Position numbers and translations under genes: made by a program
Assembly: GCA_022824945.1 (NCBI GenBank)
Contig: JAJDYX010000056.1
Location: forward strand, 62,001 to 126,000
Origin: Candidatus Latescibacterota bacterium
GTDB lineage: Bacteria > Latescibacterota > UBA2968
Length of the DNA: 64,000 nucleotides
Direction of reading: 5' to 3'
In this document: positions 7,313 to 16,173 of the stretch, in pieces
Numbering within the stretch: the stretch's first letter is position 1
Layout of the letters: every line of letters begins with the position of its first letter
Notes under the pieces: model-generated
Seen by the model: the letters and a program-made list of their open reading frames with translations, nothing else
The model's database searches: none
What the model was told of the DNA's origin: nothing

Positions 7313-9028
7313 TCAGGTATGGACATACCGATCCAAAAATCGCTTTTCCCCTTCCGAACTGCCAATAAGGAGAATCTCCGCTGCTCTTGGCAGAGGTTCA
7401 TTGGGATCGGGATTGAGTTGCATTTCGTGGTTATCGTTAAGTGCGATAATCGTGCATCCCGTATTCCTGCGAATAGCTGAATTAGCAATCGTTTTTCCAA
7501 CAAGAGAAGAAGGCATTTTCATTCTAAACACACTGATATCCTCACTAAACACGCTGAGGCTCTCTGCCACCATCAGGGTATCACTGCGTTTTAAAAAATT
7601 GAAAATCGCATCTGCGCCCATCGACGCATAAGACATAACAAAATCCGCGCCCGCGCGGTGCAGTGTTGCGATATTTCTCTCTTGCGTAACGCGGCTGATA
7701 ATCTGGATTTCCGGATTCAATCGCCGGCAATAAACCGTGAGATAAACATTGATATCATCGTCGTGCGTCGTAATAATAACCGTCAACGCATTCATAATCT
7801 CGGCTCTTTTCAAAACCTCAAAATCCGCAGCATTGCCCACAATACAATTATCGAGCTTCTGAGCCTGGATCGCATCTTTTTCCACAATCCGATAGTCGAT
7901 ACCCTGTTCCACAAGCGTGCGCGCAGCCTCCATGCCAACACCACCACCACCAATAATCACAACAGGAGCATTTGAAACTTTGTAGATACAGAACAACTCG
8001 TTAAATCTATCCAATTGACTCTGCGTCCCCGTCATAACCAGCACAGTGTGGGGACCAATGCGGGTATCGGGCAATGCCGATTGAAAAATACCGCGTTCCC
8101 AAACACCGACCGCCGTCAAGCCCAGTTCTCTACGCAATCCAATCTCCTCGAGCGTTTTGCCCACAAGGGGCGTATGGGCCGCCGTGGTCTCGGCAATGAA
8201 CAAATCGTCGTACTGACCAATCACATGCGCTGCGGTCTCCCCGCTCTGGGTGCGTCGCGCAAGAGATGCGCCCAGCATTTTTTCGAGTTGAAGCACATGG
8301 TCGCATCCCGCTAATTCGAGAATATCCACGGAATCGGGATCATCCACCTTGGCAATAATCGGCACAGTGGGATTGAGATCACGCACGGTAAATGCAATAT
8401 GGGTATTAATCGGATCGGTATCTGTTGTCGCAACAAGCGCCGCTTGTTCAATCTGCATTTTTTTGTACGTTTCCGGATTGTCCAAATCCCCGACCACAAC
8501 ATTGATACCCTGATCGTACAGTTGTTGTGCATGCGCCAAATCTGGCGTGATGAGATAGTAGGAATATTGGTAGCGATCCAGCTTGTTGATAAGCGCGTGT
8601 GCAATGGGGTCATAATTGGTCAAAAGAACATGATCTCGCGTACTGCGGGGCAACTGACGCGGCGCGCGGGCTTCAGACTGGGCTTGAATCCACGGCGCGT
8701 AAAAAAACTGAATAAAAGTAAACGGCAAAACGATAAGCAAAAAAACCATGCCAGTCAGCAAAACCAGCATGGAGAATAAACGCCCCAAATCTCCCTGAAA
8801 GGTAATATCCCCAAAACCCAATGTTGACATAACCGTAAGCGTCCAATAAAAACCCGTAAACCAGCTAAACTCCTGGCCCTCACTGAGCATAATCAGATGA
8901 AAAAGAACGCTAAAAATTGTAACAATCACAAAAACGGCCAGCAATAATTTGAACAGTGTTCCGAGATTTTGCCGAGTTGTGCGCTTTCCCAATAAAAAGG
9001 CGAATTGTGGGGCAAGACCCTTGATCAT
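7313..9028 (-). CDS. Potassium channel with two RCK (TrkA N + C) modules
   Basis: 571 residues. Two membrane helices (about 28-47 and 83-109) flank a pore loop with the selectivity filter T69-L-G-F-G-D74. The cytoplasmic part has two successive RCK units: the first Rossmann-like domain begins near HVLLTNYDPIAHAL and has lost the full glycine motif, while the second has VVIIGGGGVGMEAA, a complete nucleotide-binding loop. Each is followed by a TrkA-C domain (PLVGKTLEEIGLRR and SLVGKTIANSAIRR). This is the plan of ligand-gated K+ channels such as the MthK/GsuK group. GAGGAA precedes the ATG. The gene diverges from the third sulfatase, with about 100 bases between starts. Confidence 0.9.
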   Translation of the reverse strand: MIKGLAPQFAFLLGKRTTRQNLGTLFKLLLAVFVIVTIFSVLFHLIMLSEGQEFSWFTGFYWTLTVMSTLGFGDITFQGDLGRLFSMLVLLTGMVFLLIVLPFTFIQFFYAPWIQAQSEARAPRQLPRSTRDHVLLTNYDPIAHALINKLDRYQYSYYLITPDLAHAQQLYDQGINVVVGDLDNPETYKKMQIEQAALVATTDTDPINTHIAFTVRDLNPTVPIIAKVDDPDSVDILELAGCDHVLQLEKMLGASLARRTQSGETAAHVIGQYDDLFIAETTAAHTPLVGKTLEEIGLRRELGLTAVGVWERGIFQSALPDTRIGPHTVLVMTGTQSQLDRFNELFCIYKVSNAPVVIIGGGGVGMEAARTLVEQGIDYRIVEKDAIQAQKLDNCIVGNAADFEVLKRAEIMNALTVIITTHDDDINVYLTVYCRRLNPEIQIISRVTQERNIATLHRAGADFVMSYASMGADAIFNFLKRSDTLMVAESLSVFSEDISVFRMKMPSSLVGKTIANSAIRRNTGCTIIALNDNHEMQLNPDPNEPLPRAAEILLIGSSEGEKRFLDRYVHT

Positions 9029-9129
9029 ATCGGTTATTCCTCAACAGGTAAACGGAAAATGAGGATAAAAAAGATAGGGCATCACAACAGTTGTGTCAAT
9101 TTGGTTCTCAGTTCAGAAAGGAGTTCAAA

Positions 9130-10557
9130 ATGTCATCCAGGTACAACATCCTGCTCATAATCTCAGAAGACAATGGGCAGCATATCGGCTGTTATGGCGA
9201 CCCTTATGCCCAAACGCCGCACATAGACAAACTCGCCTCTGAAGGCGTGCGATTTGAGAACATGTATGCGACGCAGGCCGTATGCAGCCCCGGGCGGGCG
9301 AGTATTCTAACCGGATTATATCCGCACCAGAATGGTCAATTCGGATTGGCAACCCACAAATACGCATTGTACGATGAATTTCCCAACATGCCTCGCCTGT
9401 TAAAAAACGAAGGATACAGAACCGGGCTAATCGGCAAATTGCACATCAACCCCGAAGACGCCTTTCCCTACGACCTGCGATGGAACCCCAAAAATTTTAT
9501 CAGCTTTGCCAACCGCGACGTACGCAAAATGGCCGAAGTAGCGGGCGAATTTATGAAACCATCCGACGAGCCATTCTTTTTACAAATCAGCTTTCCCGAC
9601 GCGCACCTGCCATTCCACCGCCAACAATTCGGCGTACCCGAGCACCCACAGGAAGGCAAAGACGTCGAGACACTTCCATTTGTCGGTATTGACACCCCTC
9701 GCCTCAGAGAGGAAACCGCAGACTATTACAACTGCATGTCCAGATTGGACACCGGCATAGGATTGGTCTTAGAACAACTGAACGCTCTCGGAAAAGCCGA
9801 AAATACACTCGTAATTTTTACAACCGATCACGGCGCCCAGTTTTCCCGGGGAAAAACATCCATCTATGAAGGCGGACTGCGCATACCGCTAATCGTGCGA
9901 TGCCCCGGTATTGGCCTTGAAGGTCACACGCGCGACGAATTAGTATCCCAAATCGACATCTTGCCAACCGTGACAGACATCCTGGGAATCGCGTGCCCCA
10001 CGGTAGCAGGCGCATCCTTTGCCCCCCTATTAAAAGGGCAAAAAAGTGACTGGCGAACCCATCTATACGCCGAATGGGGAAGCGGTGGCGTCGTCACGTA
10101 TTTCCCACAGCGTTCCGTCCGAAACGACCGATACAAGCTCATCGCCAATCTCCTCCAGAACCGCCCAAGCCCGAGCGCATTGGGATATTCGGACAGAAAC
10201 CAAAAATGGACATCCGGCGCAACACAAGAGGAAATTGCCAGCGCAGATAAACGCATTCGGGCAGCATACCAACTCTACGAACAACCGCCTGAATACGAAC
10301 TCTACGACCTGCAAAACGACCCATGGGAATTTGATAACCTATCCGACAACCCGGCATACCGCGACGTATTGCAGGCATTAAAAAATCGCCTTGAGACCTG
10401 GCAAAAAGAAACCAACGACGCCTTGAGACACCCCGAAAACCTGCATCGGCTCACCCGCAAACACGACGAAATTATGGAAAAGTACTACGCGGAGAGCATA
10501 TGGGGGAGTTCTCGGGATTACGAATGGGACTACACCGAATACCTCTATGACCATTAA
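9130..10557 (+). CDS. Type I sulfatase
   Basis: 475 residues. C52 in AVCSPGRASILTG matches C-x-P-x-R; S12-E13-D14-N15 begins the metal site, HTDH-type ligands appear in FTTDHGAQFSRGK, and GLIGKLHI holds the conserved Lys/His. AAAGGAG at 9118-9124 supports the start at 9130, not the TTG at 9091. Like the two other sulfatases it has no signal peptide. The closest overall look is to heparan N-sulfatase (sulfamidase)-like enzymes because of ISEDNGQHIGCYGD, a subfamily guess. The next gene, a glycoside-hydrolase-like protein, starts 9 bases after the stop with AAGGAG, so both are probably co-transcribed and act on the same sulfated glycan. Confidence 0.9.
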   Translation: MSSRYNILLIISEDNGQHIGCYGDPYAQTPHIDKLASEGVRFENMYATQAVCSPGRASILTGLYPHQNGQFGLATHKYALYDEFPNMPRLLKNEGYRTGLIGKLHINPEDAFPYDLRWNPKNFISFANRDVRKMAEVAGEFMKPSDEPFFLQISFPDAHLPFHRQQFGVPEHPQEGKDVETLPFVGIDTPRLREETADYYNCMSRLDTGIGLVLEQLNALGKAENTLVIFTTDHGAQFSRGKTSIYEGGLRIPLIVRCPGIGLEGHTRDELVSQIDILPTVTDILGIACPTVAGASFAPLLKGQKSDWRTHLYAEWGSGGVVTYFPQRSVRNDRYKLIANLLQNRPSPSALGYSDRNQKWTSGATQEEIASADKRIRAAYQLYEQPPEYELYDLQNDPWEFDNLSDNPAYRDVLQALKNRLETWQKETNDALRHPENLHRLTRKHDEIMEKYYAESIWGSSRDYEWDYTEYLYDH

Positions 10558-10566
10558 GGAGAAAAC

Positions 10567-11817
10567 ATGGCAAAAACACACCTGACCATAGAAGGCGAAA
10601 ATTTCCTGATAAACGAGAAGGTGACATATTCAGAAATCGATGGAACGAGACCCGGCGCCCAGGGACTGCTGATGAATGCCCGATTTATCCAGGGCATTTT
10701 TGACGACGCGATGGACCCCGACCGCTTTGCACGGTGGGGCCACAGCGAATGGGATGCCATGGCCAACACCGAGCGCCTCATAGCTGCACTACCCGAGTGG
10801 TACCGCTATGGACTGCGCGCATTCACAACCGGATTCCAGGGCGGCGGCCCGTGTTTCACAATTCAAAACCACACCATCCAGAACAATCCCTTTGGTGCAG
10901 ACGGCCTGAACCTCGACGCCGACTACGCCGAGCGGATGGACAAATTGATCCGGGGAGCAGATGCAGTTGGCATGATCGTCATTGTCAGCTTCTTTTACGG
11001 CTCGCAAACCCGCTGGTTAAAAGATGGAAAAGCCATCCGCAACGCCGTAACAACCGCCTCGCGTTTTGTGAAAGGATATCCCAACGTCATCATCGAAGTC
11101 GCAAACGAAATGAATATTGGATCCTTTGCGAATCATCCCATTATCCGAGAACCCGAGGGAATGGCTATGCTACTGGACCTGGCGCGAAAAGAATCGGGCG
11201 GCTTGCCCTGTGGGTGCAGTGGCGGCGGTGGGTATTATAATCGAGAAGTCGCAGAAGCCAGCGACGTCATACTCATACACGGAAACGGCTGCACGCGGCA
11301 GCGATATCACAACATGATACGAGAAGTGCAAAGCTGGAACCTGAACCGCCCCATCGTGTGCAACGAAGACTCCCAGGCCATAGGACAACTCCAGGTCGCC
11401 TATAAAACGCAAACCTCGTGGGGATATTACAACAACATGACCAAACAGGAACCACCCGCCGACTGGGGAATCACCACCGGAGAAGACACCTTTTTTGCAC
11501 ACCGCATGGCAGAAGGCATAGGAATCGACACGGAACCGATTGATGACCAGTACTACCTCCAGGGCTTAGAACCCCATTGGACATATCAGGGCCAGCGCTG
11601 GCTTCGACTCGCCAGCTTATATCCCGAAACAATCAGCCATGTCGATTTTTATCGGAACGGCGAATTCTACGACACCGCGTATGACGAGCCCTTTTCTCTG
11701 CACTTTCAGACCAACTGGCGGCAGGGCGGCATAGACGTCCGGGACGATGACCGGGAATGGAAAGCCGTTATCCACCGCGGCGATGGGGAAGTGATTGAAA
11801 AGACGGTTCAATGTTAA
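10567..11817 (+). CDS. Glycoside hydrolase-like TIM-barrel protein (cellulase/GH5-like)
   Basis: 416 residues. GYPNVIIEVANEMNIG (N180-E181) has the form of the acid/base motif N-E of clan GH-A barrels, and RPIVCNEDSQ (E267) is a plausible nucleophile at the end of a later strand. GMIVIVSFFYGSQTRW also fits a barrel strand. Residues after about 340 (VDFYRNGEFYDTAYDEPF) look like a small beta domain of the kind that scores as an Ig-like hydrolase accessory. No signal peptide is seen. It follows the third sulfatase by 9 bases, which suggests joint degradation of a sulfated glycan. Its stop overlaps the convergent argD stop by 4 bases. The exact GH family is not settled by eye. Confidence 0.65.
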   Translation: MAKTHLTIEGENFLINEKVTYSEIDGTRPGAQGLLMNARFIQGIFDDAMDPDRFARWGHSEWDAMANTERLIAALPEWYRYGLRAFTTGFQGGGPCFTIQNHTIQNNPFGADGLNLDADYAERMDKLIRGADAVGMIVIVSFFYGSQTRWLKDGKAIRNAVTTASRFVKGYPNVIIEVANEMNIGSFANHPIIREPEGMAMLLDLARKESGGLPCGCSGGGGYYNREVAEASDVILIHGNGCTRQRYHNMIREVQSWNLNRPIVCNEDSQAIGQLQVAYKTQTSWGYYNNMTKQEPPADWGITTGEDTFFAHRMAEGIGIDTEPIDDQYYLQGLEPHWTYQGQRWLRLASLYPETISHVDFYRNGEFYDTAYDEPFSLHFQTNWRQGGIDVRDDDREWKAVIHRGDGEVIEKTVQC

Positions 11818-13013
11818 TCAGTCAAAAACTCATCCAGCGCATTCACCGCCTCGTCAATATGTTCCTTCTCAATCACCAGCGGCGGCAAAAAACGTACCAC
11901 ATCTGGCCCTGCGACACATAATAGAATATCGTTATTTTCTCGAATCGCATTCATCGCATCCGCCGCTGGTATCTCTTTCAGCACCGCGCCCGCAATCAAC
12001 CCACTGCCGCGAATTCCCGTCACCTTATCGGCGTGTTTATCTTTCAGTGCATTTAGCTTCCCAAACAAATACGCACTCTTCTCCTGGATACCCGCAATAA
12101 ATGCGGAATCAGACAGCGTCCTAAACACCTCAATCGCCACCGCGCACGACACGGGATGCGCTCCAAAAGTCGCGGCGTGATCCCCCGGCTCCACGGCATC
12201 GGCCACATCCTGAGTCACAAGCGTCGCCCCAATCGGCAACCCACCAGCCAAGGGTTTGGCAAGCGTCATAATATCTGGCGTCACGCCATACTGCTCATAG
12301 CAAAACAGCGAACCTGCCCGCCCCAAACCGCACTGAATCTCATCGAAAATCAACAACATCTTCATCTCATCGCACAGAGCGCGCACACCTTCCAAAAATG
12401 CTGGATCTGCCGAATGAATGCCCCCTTCTGCCTGTAGCGGCTCCAACAACACAGCCACCGTCTGGCCATCTGCTATCTTCTCCACCGACTCCAAATCGTT
12501 CAAATCGGCAAACTCAATACCCGGCAACATCGGCCCAAAACCCTGGTGATATCTGGGCTGACCCGTTGCAGAAATCCCGCCATAGGTTCGCCCGTGAAAA
12601 GAATTATTCATCGCAATAATTTTATTCTTGGGCGCATCTTCAAAATTCTTGTACCCCCACTTGCGCGCAAACTTCAGCGCAGCCTCGATGGACTCTGTCC
12701 CGCTATTGCAAAAAAACACGCGATCGGCAAACGAATGCTCGCACAACAACTGTGCCAGCTGAGGTGCCGGAATCGTATGATACAAATTTGAAACATGGAT
12801 CAACTTGCCCAACTGCGCGTTGGCAGCCTCTTGAATCATCGCATTATTATATCCCAGGGCATTGACAGACAGGCCACTTACAAAATCGAGATAATGCTTC
12901 CCATCCGTATCCACAATATGGACCCCATCGCCCTTTTCCAGCACAAACTCGGGCCGTCCATAGGTCTGCAAAATGTACTGCTGTTCTAAGTCAATAATTT
13001 CTCGAGTCGTCAT
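11814..13013 (-). CDS. argD: Acetylornithine aminotransferase (class III PLP aminotransferase)
   Basis: 399 residues. N103-SGTES binds the PLP phosphate, FHGRTYG stacks on the ring, FDEIQCGLGRAG holds the conserved Asp, and K253 in TLAKPLAGGLPIGA is the Schiff-base lysine. The enzyme converts N-acetylglutamate semialdehyde to N-acetylornithine with glutamate as amino donor and may also serve lysine synthesis. It is the last gene of the argR-argC-GNAT-argB-argD series, 22 bases after argB. Context makes argD far more likely than other class III enzymes such as GABA aminotransferase. Confidence 0.9.
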   Translation of the reverse strand: MTTREIIDLEQQYILQTYGRPEFVLEKGDGVHIVDTDGKHYLDFVSGLSVNALGYNNAMIQEAANAQLGKLIHVSNLYHTIPAPQLAQLLCEHSFADRVFFCNSGTESIEAALKFARKWGYKNFEDAPKNKIIAMNNSFHGRTYGGISATGQPRYHQGFGPMLPGIEFADLNDLESVEKIADGQTVAVLLEPLQAEGGIHSADPAFLEGVRALCDEMKMLLIFDEIQCGLGRAGSLFCYEQYGVTPDIMTLAKPLAGGLPIGATLVTQDVADAVEPGDHAATFGAHPVSCAVAIEVFRTLSDSAFIAGIQEKSAYLFGKLNALKDKHADKVTGIRGSGLIAGAVLKEIPAADAMNAIRENNDILLCVAGPDVVRFLPPLVIEKEHIDEAVNALDEFLTD

Positions 13014-13035
13014 GCTAAATCCTTATGGTTAAAGG

Positions 13036-13926
13036 CTACTGAACAATTTGCGTACCAATACCCTCGCGGGTAAAAATCTCCAGCAAAAGCGCGTGCGGAA
13101 CACTGCCATCAATAATATGCGTCTTGTGAACACCGCCCTTCACAGAACGTTCACAGGCGCGCAACTTGGGAATCATCCCCCCGCTGGCAATACCTCTCTC
13201 AATCAGCACCTCCACATCATTGACATGCAGCGTTGAAATCTGCGAATCCGGATCATCTGGAAACCTTCGGATACCATTCACATCCGTCAAAAACACCAGC
13301 TTCTCCGCTTGCAGTGCCCGCGCAATCTCCCCAGCTGCCGTATCGGCATTCACATTATAACTCTCGCCCTCTGGTCCCAAGCCAATAGGCGAAATAACGG
13401 GAATCATGCCCTCTTCACAAGCCAGACGAATGGGTTCGGGATCAATTCGGGCGACATCGCCAACATAGCCGATATCGACCCTCTTCGTCTCCCCATCTTC
13501 CTCCTCTACCGTCGCAAAATGCTTTGTCACATACATCACGCCAGCGTCTTTTGCCGACATACTGCGCGCGCGTCCATCGAGTATCTCCAGACCATCGACA
13601 ATGCGCCGGTTCACCTCGCCAAACAGCGTATCTTCCACCACCTGCATCGACGCCTTATCCGTCATCCGCAAGCCATTGACCCATTGTGATTCGATACCCG
13701 ACTCCTCCAGACGCCTGCTAATATCCTTACCGCCTCCGTGTACGACCACGGGACGCATACCCACGGTCTCCATAAACACCAGATCGGCCATTATAGTAGG
13801 GGAACCACCCTCTTCGGGCTGTGTGCTACCGCCGTATTTCACCACAATCATTTTGTCGCGAAATTCGCGAATATACGGAAACGCCTCAATTAAAATCGCA
13901 GCTTTTTCAATAATCTTGTAATCCAT
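13036..13926 (-). CDS. argB: Acetylglutamate kinase
   Basis: 296 residues, normal for the family. VVKYGGS near 29-34 and VVHGGGKDISRRLEE near 61-75 form the nucleotide and substrate loops, and YNVNADTAAGEIARAL is the conserved acetylglutamate-binding segment. SGGMIPKLRACERSVKGGV near the end is also typical. It phosphorylates N-acetylglutamate. Its N-terminal helix (residues 1-20) is of the kind found in arginine-inhibited hexameric kinases, so feedback by arginine is plausible. The ATG directly abuts the stop of the upstream GNAT gene with no gap, a strong sign of coupled translation. Confidence 0.95.
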   Translation of the reverse strand: MDYKIIEKAAILIEAFPYIREFRDKMIVVKYGGSTQPEEGGSPTIMADLVFMETVGMRPVVVHGGGKDISRRLEESGIESQWVNGLRMTDKASMQVVEDTLFGEVNRRIVDGLEILDGRARSMSAKDAGVMYVTKHFATVEEEDGETKRVDIGYVGDVARIDPEPIRLACEEGMIPVISPIGLGPEGESYNVNADTAAGEIARALQAEKLVFLTDVNGIRRFPDDPDSQISTLHVNDVEVLIERGIASGGMIPKLRACERSVKGGVHKTHIIDGSVPHALLLEIFTREGIGTQIVQ

Positions 13927-14700
13927 TTAACTCTCCAACGTGCGATACCAATAGCGATAAACCTCGCAAAATCCGATAGATTCATATATATGACGCGCGG
14001 GTGAGTTATCTTCTTCAACTTGCAAATAAGCCATATTTGCGCCAGCCTTGCGAACGCGTTCCAAAAGCGTCCACATCAACAAGCGACCAAATCCGCGATT
14101 GCGTTTCTCTACATCAGTCACCAGACCAAACAAACCCGCCATTTTACCCTCGTGAATGGCAAAGCCACCTGCAACTGGCGCATTACCATCCATCAACAAA
14201 ACGAATCGCGCGGGCACAGCCAGATTGTCGAGAATATTCTTAAAAGCACCAATCTCATAATCCGACAGATCTTTCAATTGTACATAAATATCAAACCATG
14301 CCTTTTCTGGTCGCGTCCACACTTTGACCGATCCGGTCTCGGGAAGCACAACTTGATAGAGATCCAGGGAGGCTACAACCGTCATCGCTTCGAGCGCGTA
14401 ACCCCGTACAGCAAGTAATGCATCAAGTTGAGGCGGCTGATTTAACGGTGTCATCTTAAACACAGGACGCAAACCACGCGCGCGATATAGTCCTTCGCAC
14501 ACCGCAATTTTTGTTTCGGAATCGGCGTGGCCCGGGTAAATTGGACTGACCGAATTTGCCCGTCGCGTATATCCATTAGCCAATCGAATTACCCACCCAT
14601 CGTGGAGCACTTGCTGCATTGGCGGGCAAGCGTTTAAACATCTTTCTTCTATATCTCGGATCACATCAATCACGCGGGCTTCACCCCTTCTCAATCCCAT
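13927..14700 (-). CDS. GNAT acetyltransferase inside the arginine operon, candidate glutamate N-acetyltransferase
   Basis: 257 residues. The C-terminal GNAT fold carries the acetyl-CoA loop R200-N-R-G-F-G205 and the late ARHIYESIGF helix. The N-terminal half has GWVIRLANGYTRRANSVSP, a signature of a two-lobed GNAT subgroup. The gene sits between argC and argB: its ATG overlaps the last 20 bases of argC, and its stop abuts argB. An alternative GTG at 14673 has AAGGGG in front. No argJ or classical argA is in this operon, so this enzyme could make N-acetylglutamate, the first step of the pathway. That role is inferred from position only. Confidence 0.75.
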   Translation of the reverse strand: MGLRRGEARVIDVIRDIEERCLNACPPMQQVLHDGWVIRLANGYTRRANSVSPIYPGHADSETKIAVCEGLYRARGLRPVFKMTPLNQPPQLDALLAVRGYALEAMTVVASLDLYQVVLPETGSVKVWTRPEKAWFDIYVQLKDLSDYEIGAFKNILDNLAVPARFVLLMDGNAPVAGGFAIHEGKMAGLFGLVTDVEKRNRGFGRLLMWTLLERVRKAGANMAYLQVEEDNSPARHIYESIGFCEVYRYWYRTLES

Positions 14701-15613
14701 AAAGACGCGGCAGAGCCTGCATCAAATTCATATTTTCTACAGCCTGGGTAGCTGCGCCTTTTTGCAAATTGTCTTCCAGGGCATTGATATAAGCAAAGCC
14801 ATCATCAACGCCCAACTTGATAATCAGTTTATGCGTATCCACCACATCGCGCGTACCCCACCAATGCGCGTCGGAATCTTCAACCACCTGCACCAGATCG
14901 TCAGAACCATACGCACCTGAAATCGCCTCGCGCAACTGCGTAGCGGCATCTTCATTTGCCAGCACCTTCAACTCATCAGCCAATTCAACTCGAATATTTG
15001 CATTAATACCCGCAAATACCGACCGCAATACAATAGGCGTAAAATTCACTTCAAAGCCCGAATACAAAACCATTTCGGGCACGTGTTTGTGTCGCTTGCC
15101 ATAGCTATACGCAACCTCATTAGATACATCCTCCACCTCGGCTCGCGCACCCGAATTGCCCGAAGTCGCCACAATCGTCGCTTCCCCCTGCACGAGTGAT
15201 TTAAGGGGGTACAAAGCCAAAATAACACTCGTGGGATAACATCCCGGATTGCCCACCAGACGCGCCATAGCAATCTCTTTGGCAAACAAAGCGGGCATGC
15301 CATAAACCGCTTCTTTGAGCAATTCAGGCGCCGTATGCACCAGACCATAACCTCTTTCAAACGCCTCTCTCGGCAACCGAAAAGCGCCGCTCATATCGAT
15401 CACCTTCGCACCTGCGGCCAGTGCCTCGGGCGCAAACTTCATCGACTCGGGATCCTTCGTCGCCAAAAACACCACATCGCAATCGGCCAAATTGCCATCC
15501 CGACGCCTCGAATTTTGTCGAAACGCGATCGTTGCCCGACCGTGGTGTTTCAACACCTTTTGGAGTTCCTGCCCCACCATCCCCGTATCGCCGTAAATGC
15601 CTATTTTGATCAC
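14681..15613 (-). CDS. argC: N-acetyl-gamma-glutamyl-phosphate reductase
   Basis: 310 residues. The Rossmann loop is GIYGDTGMVGQEL, and C125 in VGNPGCYPTS is the catalytic cysteine that forms the thioacyl intermediate. HKHVPEM near 200 holds the conserved His. It reduces acetylglutamyl phosphate with NADPH. At 310 residues it is nearer to the short type 2 form than to the 340-residue type 1. Translation starts at a GTG (15613), only 2 bases after the argR stop, with AAGGACC as ribosome site. The gene is the first enzyme-coding gene of the operon. Confidence 0.92.
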   Translation of the reverse strand: MIKIGIYGDTGMVGQELQKVLKHHGRATIAFRQNSRRRDGNLADCDVVFLATKDPESMKFAPEALAAGAKVIDMSGAFRLPREAFERGYGLVHTAPELLKEAVYGMPALFAKEIAMARLVGNPGCYPTSVILALYPLKSLVQGEATIVATSGNSGARAEVEDVSNEVAYSYGKRHKHVPEMVLYSGFEVNFTPIVLRSVFAGINANIRVELADELKVLANEDAATQLREAISGAYGSDDLVQVVEDSDAHWWGTRDVVDTHKLIIKLGVDDGFAYINALEDNLQKGAATQAVENMNLMQALPRLYGIEKG

Positions 15614-15615
15614 CG

Positions 15616-16104
15616 TCAGGTCCTTCCTGTATTCCCAATTTGTCCCTGAATATCGCGCTCGAGACTCATCCGCGCTTCAGGGGAACGACACAAAATAAAA
15701 ATCGTATTCTCGCCCGCAAGAGTACCCACGACTTCGGGCCACGACATCTGATCGATGGACTCACAAACCCCCTGCGCGTGCCCCGTTATCGTCTTTACAA
15801 CCAGCATAAGATCAACCCCATCCACACCCACGACAAAATCCTGCAACTCGCGCCGAAGCAAATTTTCGCCCTGTAATACCAGCCGATCTGTTCCGATAAA
15901 CGCACCGGGAACCTGATAGCGAAATCCCCCTTCGCCATCGGGCACTTTAACCACGCCCAACTCCTTAATATCTTTTGACAGAGTTGATTGCGTAGTCGAA
16001 ATCCCAACATCCATCAACGCGGTGCTGAGTTCCTCTTGCCGAGCAATGGGCTGATGTGCAATCAGCTCTAAAATTTTTTGCTGGCGTTCTTGTTTCGCGC
16101 TCAT
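15616..16104 (-). CDS. argR: Arginine repressor
   Basis: 162 residues. The N-terminal winged helix covers about 6-75 (RQQKILELIAHQPIARQEEL, then TTQSTLSKDIKELGVVKVP). The C-terminal oligomerisation and arginine-binding domain has GHAQGVCESID and GTLAGENTIFILCRS. In this family arginine binding strengthens hexamer binding to ARG boxes. A pair of ARG-box-like sites lies 38-69 bases upstream (16142-16173), which implies autoregulation of the whole argR-C-GNAT-B-D unit. Having argR as first gene of the operon it controls is uncommon in enteric bacteria but seen elsewhere. Confidence 0.92.
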   Translation of the reverse strand: MSAKQERQQKILELIAHQPIARQEELSTALMDVGISTTQSTLSKDIKELGVVKVPDGEGGFRYQVPGAFIGTDRLVLQGENLLRRELQDFVVGVDGVDLMLVVKTITGHAQGVCESIDQMSWPEVVGTLAGENTIFILCRSPEARMSLERDIQGQIGNTGRT

Positions 16105-16113
16105 AGGACTATG

Positions 16114-16141
16114 AAAATACGTGAAAACTCGCCCAAGTCAA
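16114..16141 (-). promoter_or_regulatory. Predicted sigma-70-type promoter of the arginine operon
   Basis: On the minus strand TTGACT (16141-16136) and TATTTT (16119-16114) are 16 bases apart. They stand just upstream of the argR ATG at 16104. Confidence 0.5.
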
Positions 16142-16173
16142 GAATAAAAATTCAAAAAATTGAATTTTTATTC
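16142..16173 (-). promoter_or_regulatory. Double ARG box (ArgR operator)
   Basis: GAATAAAAATTC (16142-16153) and GAATTTTTATTC (16162-16173) each match the core of the ARG box. They start 20 bases apart, the spacing of the operator in front of E. coli argR. The pair abuts the predicted -35. The distal box overlaps the stop codon of the upstream S9 peptidase gene. The two boxes together also form a larger inverted repeat. Confidence 0.75.

Noticed and set aside
16142..16173. Terminator of the S9 peptidase gene
   Set aside because: The inverted repeat is almost purely A/T and has no T tract after a GC stem; spacing and sequence fit a double ARG box better.
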